The notes below the pieces were generated by a model. It was not told the DNA's origin, ran no database searches, and worked only from the letters and a program-made list of their open reading frames with translations. DNA of 64,000 nt from an uncultured bacterium (GTDB taxonomy: Bacteria > Muiribacteriota > Ozemobacteria > Ozemobacterales > Ozemobacteraceae), in NCBI GenBank assembly GCA_937949615.1, contig CALEDQ010000008.1, forward strand, positions 930,001 through 994,000, given 5' to 3'. Of this stretch, positions 24,312 through 31,694 are shown one piece after another. Both the position numbers and the translations under genes were made by a program. Each line of letters begins with the position of its first letter. The stretch's first letter is position 1.

Positions 24312-26776
24312 GAATACGTTACGGAACCAGAGGCAGCAAACTGGCACTGCATCAGACCCGCCATGTAATTGGAATTGCCAGAAACACCTGCCCTGACATC
24401 GAGTTTGAAGAGGTCGTAATCAAAACCCTTGGCGATCAGGTCACCGGCCTGCCATTGTTCAAAGTCGGCGGCCAGGGGCTGTTCATCAAGGAAATCGAAC
24501 AGGCACTTCTCGAACGCCGTATTGACATCGCAGTTCACAGCCTCAAGGATGTGCCGCACGCAATTTCTGAAGGTCTCTGCCTTGTTGCCGTTGGCTGTGT
24601 TGAAGATGCCCGCGACTGTTTCCTGTCAAAAAAGTATCGCAGCTTTTCTGAGCTGCCGCCAGGAGCGGTGGTCGGCACATCGAGTCTGCGGCGCCGGTCT
24701 CAATTGAGCGTCATGCGGAGTGACCTCGTGTTTTCTGATTTCAGAGGCAACCTCGACACCAGACTGCAGAAACTTGCCGACGGTGAAGTTGACGCGATCA
24801 TTCTGGCAGCGGCCGGCCTCTTGCGTTTCGACTGGGCCGACAGAATCGGCCATTATTTTGCCATCGATGCGATGACGCCCCCTGCCGGTCAGGGCATTCT
24901 CGCAGTGCAGTGCCGCTGCGAAGACATCGACAGACTGCGGCCGGTTCTGCAGAATTTTGCCAGTCAGCAGGCCGAAGTCAGAGCAGCCGCCGAAAGAGCT
25001 TTTCTCGCCGAATTGCAGGGCGGCTGTCAGACCCCGATGGCGGTTCACGCTGATGTCAATGGCAACCAACTCATTCTGCACAGCTTTATCGGCACGCCTG
25101 ACGGCAGGCAGACTCTGCGCCGAACGCATACAGGCACGATCGAACAGGCTGCCGAACTTGGTCGGCAGGCTGCCGCAGAAATCATCACCGCCGGTGGCCG
25201 CCAATATATTCAAGCCCAGACATCTCCAGAACCAGCAAAGGAAAGCCCCATGCCCAGCTCAGCACCTTCAGCGCCCAATGTTTTTCTCGTCGGCGCCGGC
25301 CCGGGTGACGCCGGTCTGATAACCGTGCGGGGTCTCGATCTGGTAAAGCGCGCCGATGTCATCATTTACGACCAGCTCGGCACCGCCGCGTTTCTTTCGC
25401 AGGCAAAGCCCGAATGCGAAATGTATGATGTCGGCAAGTTCGCCGGCAATCACAAGGTTACTCAGGACGACATAAATGCCCTGCTGGCGAAGAAAGCAGC
25501 TGAGAAAAAGCTGGTTGTGAGGTTAAAAGGCGGCGACCCCTTCGTTTTTGGCCGTGGTGGTGAAGAAATGCAGTATCTGATCGAACGCGGGCATGCGGTT
25601 GAGGTCGTTCCGGGCGTAACTTCAGCCATATCGGCCCCATGCTATGCCGGCATTCCTATTACTCAGCGCGGTTTTACCGCCTCGCTTGCGATCGTCACCG
25701 GCCACGAAGCCGAAAAAGAAGGTTCTGATCTCAACTGGCAGGCTTTAGCCGGCATCGGCACCGTAGTTTTTCTCATGGGCGTCAAAAATCTACCGCAGAT
25801 CTGCCAGAATCTGATCGCGGCCGGCCGCGCACCCGAAACCCCTGTAGCGATGGTGCAGAACGGCACATTGCCGACTCAGCGCACGGTAACCGGCACACTG
25901 GCAACCATTCCTGAAATTGCGGTCAAAGAAGGCGTTCAACCGCCGGCAGTCACCGTGGTCGGCGAAGTGGTAGCCCTGCGCAGTCAGCTGGCCTGGTTTG
26001 AGAAACGGCCATTGTTTGGCCGGCGGATAGCGGTAACCCGTTCCAGGCTCCAGGCCAGCAGCCTGGTTACCGAACTGCAGTCACTTGGCGCCCAGGTCCT
26101 TGAGTGCCCGACGATAAAAATCGTTCAACACCAGAGCAGCGACGCCTTCAAAAGCTTTCTCGCCCGCAGCAGAGAGTTCGAGCACCTGGTATTCACTTCA
26201 GTTAACGGCGTTACAGGCTTTATTGAAGCGTTACATGAACAGAAACTCGATCTGCGTTTTCTTGGCGGCAAAAAAATTGTCTGCATCGGCCCGGCGACAG
26301 CGGCTGCGTTTATCGATCGTGGTATCAACCCTGATTTTGTGCCTGAGACTTATGTTGCAGAATCGTTGTTTCCGTGGTTTGAAAAACTGCCAGCGACTGG
26401 GGTTGCCATTCTGCGGGCCGAGAAAGCCCGCGAAGTTCTGCCACAGACACTGGCTCAACTCGGTCACAGGGTTGAAGTCGTGCCGCTCTATCACACTGAA
26501 TACGACAAGCCCGACAGCAGCGAAATAATTTCGGCTATCAAAGAGGGCAGACTCGACATGATAACCTTTTCGAGCTCTTCAACGGCAGAAGGTCTCGCCA
26601 GCCTTCTCGCAGACAGCGGCATCGACCCGGTCATGATTCCGGCGGCGGTTATTGGCCCGATCACTGCTGAAACCTGCCGAAAAATCGGTTTCACCATCAA
26701 AGTCGAAGCCGAAGAATTTACCATTCCCGGTCTGATAAAGGCCATGCAAAGTTACTTTGCCACGTCAAACAGGTAA
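24308..26776 (+). CDS. HemC-SUMT-HemD triple fusion
   Basis: The 822-residue frame joins three successive tetrapyrrole enzymes. Residues 1-300 are porphobilinogen deaminase (RIRYGTRGSKLAL; VVGTSSLRRRSQL; cofactor cysteine in ELQGGCQTPMAV near residue 242). A Pro/Ser/Ala linker covers about 300-324. Residues 325-560 are uroporphyrinogen-III C-methyltransferase (FLVGAGPGDAGLITVRG; RLKGGDPFVFGRGGEE; VPGVTSAISAP). Residues 567-822 are uroporphyrinogen-III synthase (RRIAVTRSRLQASSL; VFTSVNGV; TFSSSSTAEGL). Bifunctional SUMT-HemD fusions are common, but a HemC-SUMT-HemD fusion is not. An in-frame ATG at 25250 (residue 315) lies seven bases after AAGGA, so a separate SUMT-HemD product may also be made. 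The stop is five bases before ahbC. Confidence 0.93.
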   Translation: MRIRYGTRGSKLALHQTRHVIGIARNTCPDIEFEEVVIKTLGDQVTGLPLFKVGGQGLFIKEIEQALLERRIDIAVHSLKDVPHAISEGLCLVAVGCVEDARDCFLSKKYRSFSELPPGAVVGTSSLRRRSQLSVMRSDLVFSDFRGNLDTRLQKLADGEVDAIILAAAGLLRFDWADRIGHYFAIDAMTPPAGQGILAVQCRCEDIDRLRPVLQNFASQQAEVRAAAERAFLAELQGGCQTPMAVHADVNGNQLILHSFIGTPDGRQTLRRTHTGTIEQAAELGRQAAAEIITAGGRQYIQAQTSPEPAKESPMPSSAPSAPNVFLVGAGPGDAGLITVRGLDLVKRADVIIYDQLGTAAFLSQAKPECEMYDVGKFAGNHKVTQDDINALLAKKAAEKKLVVRLKGGDPFVFGRGGEEMQYLIERGHAVEVVPGVTSAISAPCYAGIPITQRGFTASLAIVTGHEAEKEGSDLNWQALAGIGTVVFLMGVKNLPQICQNLIAAGRAPETPVAMVQNGTLPTQRTVTGTLATIPEIAVKEGVQPPAVTVVGEVVALRSQLAWFEKRPLFGRRIAVTRSRLQASSLVTELQSLGAQVLECPTIKIVQHQSSDAFKSFLARSREFEHLVFTSVNGVTGFIEALHEQKLDLRFLGGKKIVCIGPATAAAFIDRGINPDFVPETYVAESLFPWFEKLPATGVAILRAEKAREVLPQTLAQLGHRVEVVPLYHTEYDKPDSSEIISAIKEGRLDMITFSSSSTAEGLASLLADSGIDPVMIPAAVIGPITAETCRKIGFTIKVEAEEFTIPGLIKAMQSYFATSNR
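25237..25252 (+). promoter_or_regulatory. Candidate internal ribosome binding site and start in the fusion gene
   Basis: AAAGGAAA at 25237-25244 is followed, seven bases after AAGGA, by an in-frame ATG at 25250. This lies in the linker between the HemC and SUMT domains, where the original start of a separate SUMT-HemD gene would be expected. Confidence 0.5.
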
Positions 26777-26781
26777 TTGCC

Positions 26782-27987
26782 ATGATAAACATCAGTAAAA
26801 TCTATGCCAGTCATTCAACAACCGGCGACCCCTTGCGCTATGGTCACCAGCACCAGGGCCAGGTCGGTCATTCGCACCATTTCAAGGGGCATCAGACAGC
26901 AAAATCGGCCTCAGAGCGACGCCCGGTCGTGGTCTGGAACATCTCGAAGCGCTGCAATCTGAAGTGTATTCATTGCTACACCAACTCCGACTGCAATCTC
27001 GCTCCTGATGAACTGAGCTTTGCCGAAGGGCAGGCGCTGATGCAGGATCTGGCCGATTTTAAAATTCCGGCTCTGCTGTTCAGTGGCGGCGAACCCCTGA
27101 TGCGCTCTGACGTCTTCGATCTGGCGGCCTATGCGGTCAAATGTGGCCTGCGACCGGTATTGTCGACCAACGGCACTTTAATTACCCCGCCGGTGGCGCA
27201 AAAAATCAAGGATATCGGCTTTATCTACGCCGGCATTTCGCTCGACGGCATTGGCAGTACCAACGATCATTTCAGAGGGGTTGCCGGTGCTTTCGGCAAG
27301 GCCATGGACGGTTTCAGAAACTGTCTCGCGGTCGGGCAGAGGGTTGGGCTGCGCCTGACTTTAACCCGCCAGAATGTTCGCGACCTCGACCAGATTTTCG
27401 ATTTCCTTCTTGAAGAGAAGATACCGCGGGCCTGTTTCTACCACCTTGTCTACTCAGGGAGAGGTAAGAGCGAAGACGATCTTACACATCAGGAGTCACG
27501 TCAGGCACTCGATGTTATCTGCCGGCGAACCCGCGCTGCAATAGAATCCGGCGTCGATCTCGACATTCTTACCGTTGACAATCATGTTGATGGCCCCTAC
27601 ATATACCTTAAACTGCTGCAGGAAAATCCTGCAAAAGCGGAAGAAATGCGCAAACTGCTCGAATGGAATGGGGGCGGCGCCTTTTCGACCGGCGTCGGTA
27701 TCGGCGACATCGACTGGGCCGGCAACGTTCACCCTGACCAGTTCTGGCAGGATAAAACCTTTGGCAACGTGCGTGCGCGCAAATTTTCTGAGATCTGGCT
27801 CGACACTTCAGACGAGCTGATGGCCGGCCTGAAAAACCGCCTGCCGCTGCTCAAGGGAAAATGCGCAACCTGCCGTTTTCTCAAAATGTGCGGCGGCTCG
27901 CTGCGTGTCAGAGCTTTCAGAGTCTACGACGACCCCTGGATGCCCGACCCCGCCTGCTATCTGACCAATGACGAAATCTCGCCCTGA
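26782..27987 (+). CDS. ahbC: 12,18-didecarboxysiroheme deacetylase (radical SAM)
   Basis: In the siroheme-dependent heme pathway AhbC removes the two acetyl side chains of 12,18-didecarboxysiroheme to give iron-coproporphyrin III. The 401-residue protein begins INISKIYASHS and LRYG as AhbC does, has the radical SAM cluster site CNLKCIHC near residue 60, the FSGGEPLMR motif near residue 100, and a C-terminal iron-sulfur region CATCRFLKMCGGSLRVRAF near residue 355. A histidine-rich stretch (six His between residues 22 and 37) is inserted before the core. It starts five bases after the fusion gene and closes the first heme locus; the remaining steps lie at 50.2-54.6 kb. Confidence 0.93.
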   Translation: MINISKIYASHSTTGDPLRYGHQHQGQVGHSHHFKGHQTAKSASERRPVVVWNISKRCNLKCIHCYTNSDCNLAPDELSFAEGQALMQDLADFKIPALLFSGGEPLMRSDVFDLAAYAVKCGLRPVLSTNGTLITPPVAQKIKDIGFIYAGISLDGIGSTNDHFRGVAGAFGKAMDGFRNCLAVGQRVGLRLTLTRQNVRDLDQIFDFLLEEKIPRACFYHLVYSGRGKSEDDLTHQESRQALDVICRRTRAAIESGVDLDILTVDNHVDGPYIYLKLLQENPAKAEEMRKLLEWNGGGAFSTGVGIGDIDWAGNVHPDQFWQDKTFGNVRARKFSEIWLDTSDELMAGLKNRLPLLKGKCATCRFLKMCGGSLRVRAFRVYDDPWMPDPACYLTNDEISP

Positions 27988-28087
27988 ATAATTCAAAGAA
28001 GCGCAGGGGCAGGTTTTCACCCGCCCCTACGCTTTTCACCAGAAAGTGCCGATAGACCTGATATACAATTATCAGGAGCGCAGGCAA

Positions 28088-28354
28088 ATGCAGATCGCGG
28101 GCATCATTCTGGCAATGCTGCTTTTTTTTGGCGGCTTTCTTCTGGCGCAGGCAATCTTTTTTCATCATACCGGCCGTACATTCTGGCGCGCCATGGTTCC
28201 GGCCGCGTTTCGTTACACCCTGCTGCCACGCGACGGTGTACAGCTCGATTCATTCATGGTCATGGAAGAATATGCCGCTCTGCTGTTAATGGGCGCATTT
28301 CTCATTCTGCCAATGATTGCCCTCAGCGTCATGGGCTTTTTATCGTTCTTCTGA
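28088..28354 (+). CDS. Small two-helix membrane protein, unknown
   Basis: I start at the ATG at 28088, nine bases after AGGAG, giving 88 residues; the upstream part of the frame is not needed. The protein has a helix at about residues 2-22 (AGIILAMLLFFGGFLLAQAIFF) and a second near the C-terminus (ALLLMGAFLILPMIALSVMGFL). A positively charged connecting segment (RTFWRAMVPAAFRYTLLPRDG) lies between them. I do not recognise it. It follows ahbC on the same strand by about 100 bases. Confidence 0.6.
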   Translation: MQIAGIILAMLLFFGGFLLAQAIFFHHTGRTFWRAMVPAAFRYTLLPRDGVQLDSFMVMEEYAALLLMGAFLILPMIALSVMGFLSFF

Positions 28355-28609
28355 TTCCGTAATAACTGAGGCAGACATGCTGTTTGCAAAATTTCTGACC
28401 AAACAGTAAAAAAATTACCTGACATTGTTTAGTTCTTTTACCAGAAGCTTTCTGCAAACTTTTTTCAGGCGCGCAAACCTGTGTACAGAGCTAAAACCTG
28501 CATTAGCAGCGAAATCTTTTTTTAGAAAAACTTCTTTTTTTTGTTGACTAATAAAAACCCCTTATGCTAATTATGGTTTGCACAATTACCTTAGGAGGAT
28601 TTGGTTTTA
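28355..28609 (+). other. Intergenic region with promoter and ribosome binding site
   Basis: The region is A/T-rich and ends with TTGACT (28544-28549), TAATTA (28568-28573) and AGGAGG (28593-28598). I see no gene or strong terminator for ahbC in it. Confidence 0.4.
28544..28573 (+). promoter_or_regulatory. Predicted promoter of the first lipoprotein gene
   Basis: TTGACT at 28544-28549 and TAATTA at 28568-28573 are 18 bases apart; a strong AGGAGG ribosome binding site follows. Confidence 0.5.
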
Positions 28610-29458
28610 ATGAAAAAACTTTTCGTTCTGTTTCTTCTCGTAGCTCTCGTCCCGTTCACAGTCGGTTGCGGCCTTTTTGGCGACAATGACGACACCAGCG
28701 CAGTAAATTTGCCCACCCTCAGAGCTTCTGTAACCGGCATGTCTGTTCCGGCCAACATTCGTGGCAATCTGGCTGCTTTCCAGGCTAAGAAAGTTACCGT
28801 TGTTATCAACGGCGTTACCCTTTCACCGGTTGCTGCAACTGAAAATCCTGCTGGCAGCGGCAAATGGGATGTAGATTTCCAGGCTCTTGTAGATGCAGTA
28901 ACTATCGCTGCCATCAACACTCTTGGCACTGTCAATGTTGAAGTTAAAGTTAACGGCGTAACCACCACTTCAGTAGCTGTTCCGGCTGCTTCTGTTGCTA
29001 CCGCCAAATCAGTAACTCTTCCTCTCACTGTTGCTGGCGTAATCGATACCACTGCCGTTAAAGTCGGTGGCGAAACCGTTCCGGCCACTACTGACTCAAC
29101 CAAAGTTGCCACCATCACTGGTGCCACCAACAACAACGTTGCAGTAGCTACCACTCAGGCTGCCGCCGTTAATGTTAACAGCCTGACCCCGGCTTTCGTA
29201 GTAACCTTCGACAAAGACGTAATTCTCCAGAACTACACCTTTGATGTAGGCGTTAAGAATGTTAACAAAACCGAACAGGACCTCACCATGAATGACATCC
29301 TGGTATCAGCCGTTGATGGTAACACCAAACAGGCTAATGTCGCCGTTCACGGTAAAACCCTGAGCGCTGGCCAGACCTACCAGATCTCAGTCCGCTGGAT
29401 CAAAGCTGGCGATATGGTAGTCGGTTCAAAAACCTTCTTCATCAAAACTGCTCAGTAA
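28610..29458 (+). CDS. Lipoprotein with a C-terminal SbsA-type Ig-like domain
   Basis: The ATG at 28610 lies 11 bases after AGGAGG and opens a lipoprotein signal (MKKLFVLFLLVALVPFTVGC, lipobox VGC), so the mature 282-residue precursor is probably membrane-anchored. Repeated beta strands follow, including a CarboxypepD/Ig-like part around VTVVINGVTLSP, and a C-terminal SbsA-type Ig domain (LTPAFVVTFDKDVIL to GKTLSAGQTYQISV). Codons ending in T or A (GTT, GCT, GTA) are more frequent than in neighbouring genes, as in highly expressed genes. The gene at 29586 is a diverged tandem copy with nearly the same signal peptide. Ligand or partner is unknown. Confidence 0.8.
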   Translation: MKKLFVLFLLVALVPFTVGCGLFGDNDDTSAVNLPTLRASVTGMSVPANIRGNLAAFQAKKVTVVINGVTLSPVAATENPAGSGKWDVDFQALVDAVTIAAINTLGTVNVEVKVNGVTTTSVAVPAASVATAKSVTLPLTVAGVIDTTAVKVGGETVPATTDSTKVATITGATNNNVAVATTQAAAVNVNSLTPAFVVTFDKDVILQNYTFDVGVKNVNKTEQDLTMNDILVSAVDGNTKQANVAVHGKTLSAGQTYQISVRWIKAGDMVVGSKTFFIKTAQ

Positions 29459-29470
29459 GCTTTCTTAAAA

Positions 29471-29502
29471 AATCCCCTGCGCAAGCGGGGGATTTTTTTT
29501 TT
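29471..29502 (+). terminator. Rho-independent terminator
   Basis: The stem ATCCCCTGC with GCGGGGGAT closes a GCAA tetraloop (29481-29484) and is followed by nine T residues. It separates the two paralogous lipoprotein genes. Confidence 0.92.
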
Positions 29503-29585
29503 ATGAAGACAAAATTCAGAAAATTGACAAGACTGCCTAGGCAATGCAACAATGTCTTCATAAATTTGCAGGAGGATATCTTCAA

Positions 29586-30377
29586 ATGAAAAAACTTTTT
29601 GTTCTGTTTCTTCTGGTAGCTCTTGTTCCCTTTACCGTCGGTTGCAGTCTTTTCGGCGACGACAGTGATTCCGCCTCGGTCGACATGGCCACGCTCACCG
29701 CATCTGCGACACTCCCGGCATCTGCTGGCAAACCAAGTCTTCGCGCTGCCACCGCCGACAAATTCGCAAATGTTACCATGAAAATCGGTGACGAAATTCT
29801 GACTGCGGTGTCTGAAGTACCCACAGACAATACCAATGCAACTTACACCGTGACCTTCAGCAAAATCGTCAGCACCACTGCTTATCAGGCAGCCACTACC
29901 GGAATCGTGCCAGTTGTCATAACCAGAAATGACGGCACTCAAATTAAATTCGCCGCAGACTTCAGCACTTTCTCGTCTTCGTCGCCCCTCTCAGTGTCAG
30001 TCAACGCGGCTGGCAATGTAAGCTCCACCGGCAGCATCTATTCCAGCTATGCGAAGGTTTCCAGCATCACCGAAACCAAAAACACTCTGACTCCCGAATT
30101 CACCGTTGTTTTTGACACAGATATCGTATCTGTGACGAACCCCGCAGCATTTGACGTAAAAGTGACCAGCGACACAACAACCGTAGCCGCTTCGCAGGAT
30201 GATTTCAATGTAACCTATACTTCGGCTACCAAAACTATGAAAGTATCTCTGAAAAACAAAACGCTCACCGATGGAAAAACCTACACGGTTACCATCAATA
30301 AACTCGTCAGTTCATCGACTCCTCAGGTTGCTGTGCTTTCGACTTCATACACTTTCACCGTTAAGCTTACTCAGTAA
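29586..30377 (+). CDS. Paralogous lipoprotein with an SbsA-type Ig-like domain
   Basis: The start is the ATG at 29586 after AGGAGG, giving a 263-residue precursor with a signal peptide matching the previous gene (MKKLFVLFLLVALVPFTVGC; lipobox then SLFGDD). The body is Ser/Thr/Val-rich and diverged, ending in an Ig-like domain (LTPEFTVVFDTDIV, then KNKTLTDGKTYTVTI) seen also in its neighbour. Both are probably exposed envelope lipoproteins. A terminator follows each copy, so they may be expressed separately and in different amounts. Confidence 0.8.
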   Translation: MKKLFVLFLLVALVPFTVGCSLFGDDSDSASVDMATLTASATLPASAGKPSLRAATADKFANVTMKIGDEILTAVSEVPTDNTNATYTVTFSKIVSTTAYQAATTGIVPVVITRNDGTQIKFAADFSTFSSSSPLSVSVNAAGNVSSTGSIYSSYAKVSSITETKNTLTPEFTVVFDTDIVSVTNPAAFDVKVTSDTTTVAASQDDFNVTYTSATKTMKVSLKNKTLTDGKTYTVTINKLVSSSTPQVAVLSTSYTFTVKLTQ

Positions 30378-30390
30378 GAGCTTTAAATAA

Positions 30391-30428
30391 AGCCTCCTCT
30401 GGCCGCAAGGCTTGGGGAGGTTTTTTAT
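30391..30428 (+). terminator. Rho-independent terminator
   Basis: CCTCC (30393-30397) pairs with GGAGG (30416-30420) around a loop with a smaller inner stem (GGCC/GGCT-like), and TTTTTTATT follows. Confidence 0.85.
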
Positions 30429-30646
30429 TGTTCGTAGTCTTCACTCAGGTCAACGCCTCCACTTACCTGCTTCGACAAGCGCCGATGCAGGGCTTCGCGA
30501 TAACAAAGAATATGACTGTGTGACTCAGGACACAGGCGCCACAATTCGGGATTGCAGAGGGAATGTCTGATTTTTTGTCGGGAATGTTTTGCGTCGAGTG
30601 TAAAATATGATAGGATTCGGGAAATCATTAATTATAGAGGCTTGCT

Positions 30647-31591
30647 TTGAAAAATCTGGGTTGTTTGATCAGGAAAACCGCTTTTCGTCTTTTTATCATG
30701 GCCGGTGGCCTGGCCATGTCTCTGACTGGTGCCTGGAGTGCCGAACCATGGGAATTGACGCCGCCTGGTGGCGCCGACATCAGGCAGAATGTCTTCATCA
30801 GACAGGAGCATCTGGAACTGCATGTGCCAGAATCATTCGAGGGCCGCACAGCGATTGAACGCAGAACTACCGGCGGTTTCGAATACAACCGTCTGGTTCG
30901 TTTCGCACACAGCGAAAGCGATGTCGAACTGCGTGGGCGGTCGACCGTTTTTGATTTCAATTATAAAAAAGACGTTCTCGATATTCAGGTCTTCAGATCG
31001 AAGCAGATGCAGCCCGGCGTCAATTCGTGCATGGACTGCCACGGCGGCGAAATCAAAAGAACCACAGCCGTAATCGGTATCGAAAAAACAGAACTCGACC
31101 CGAAACCTTATCGTCGAGGCTTTACGACTGTCTATCTCGACGAAGCCGAGTCATTCTCATGGCGCGCTGAGGTAAATCACTGGCTCAGCCCGAACCTCAT
31201 GCTGAAAGGCGAAGTCAAAATGGGCAAACTCGAACAGGGTCGCCACAACCTCGATGCCACCAGCATGACCCTCGGCCTCGGCGGCAATACTCTGCACCGG
31301 CTCACCTGGGCCGGCGACCTGAATTTTTCCAAGGTCGAATCATACTCGATGCGCAAAACTTTCACAGGCAAAGTAAACTATCGACTTTTCCATGGTCTCA
31401 AACTCACGGTCGGTGGCGCTGCATTCCTCGATGGTTACACCCAGTATGGCACCGAAATGTCGGAAATGGGCCTCATGACCAACGGCCTCGCCAAAGACAG
31501 CCCTGAGCTGCTGCCGACCCTTTTCACCCGCCTTAAAGACGACCAGTTTGGTTACTGGCACTTTGGCGTCGAATACGAACATAAGTTCTAG
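30647..31591 (+). CDS. Exported, barrel-like protein with a single c-type heme motif
   Basis: A TTG at 30647, six bases after AGAGG, is the likely start, giving 314 residues with a signal peptide (about residues 1-31, ending AWSAEPW). A single CMDCH heme site lies near residue 128, following a globular domain with LELHVPESFEGRTAIERR. The second half alternates hydrophobic and polar residues in strand-like fashion (AEVNHWLSPNLMLKGEVKMG; KLTVGGAAFLDG) and ends in EHKF, a C-terminal aromatic as in outer-membrane barrels. A heme-bearing outer-membrane protein is plausible but unproven. The neighbouring gene is convergent and shares a bidirectional terminator. Confidence 0.65.
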   Translation: MKNLGCLIRKTAFRLFIMAGGLAMSLTGAWSAEPWELTPPGGADIRQNVFIRQEHLELHVPESFEGRTAIERRTTGGFEYNRLVRFAHSESDVELRGRSTVFDFNYKKDVLDIQVFRSKQMQPGVNSCMDCHGGEIKRTTAVIGIEKTELDPKPYRRGFTTVYLDEAESFSWRAEVNHWLSPNLMLKGEVKMGKLEQGRHNLDATSMTLGLGGNTLHRLTWAGDLNFSKVESYSMRKTFTGKVNYRLFHGLKLTVGGAAFLDGYTQYGTEMSEMGLMTNGLAKDSPELLPTLFTRLKDDQFGYWHFGVEYEHKF

Positions 31592-31609
31592 ACAAGATTA
31601 CCACCCCGG

Positions 31610-31628
31610 CCCTTCGACAAGCTCAGGG
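31610..31628. repeat. REP-like palindromic element
   Basis: CCCTTCGACAAGCTCAGGG is an imperfect palindrome of the short dispersed type found outside genes in many bacteria. A part of the motif (CTTCGACAAGC) recurs at about 30470. It sits between a gene end and a terminator. Confidence 0.5.
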
Positions 31629-31644
31629 ACCGACAGGGACCATA

Positions 31645-31680
31645 CAAAAACCCCGGGCACCTAGGTGCCCGGGGTTTTTG
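31645..31680. terminator. Bidirectional terminator, perfect palindrome
   Basis: The 36 bases form an exact 18-bp inverted repeat centred on CCTAGG, with an A run on the left and a T run on the right. It therefore ends both the upstream plus-strand gene and the downstream minus-strand gene. Confidence 0.92.
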
Positions 31681-31694
31681 TAACGAGTAAAAGT

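Noticed and set aside
29524..29555. Promoter before the second lipoprotein gene
   Set aside because: TTGACA is present at 29524-29529, but no good -10 box follows at a normal distance.
30425..30628. 67-residue minus-strand frame between the lipoprotein and monoheme genes
   Set aside because: It overlaps the terminator and probable promoter regions and contains part of the REP-like motif; no ribosome binding site.
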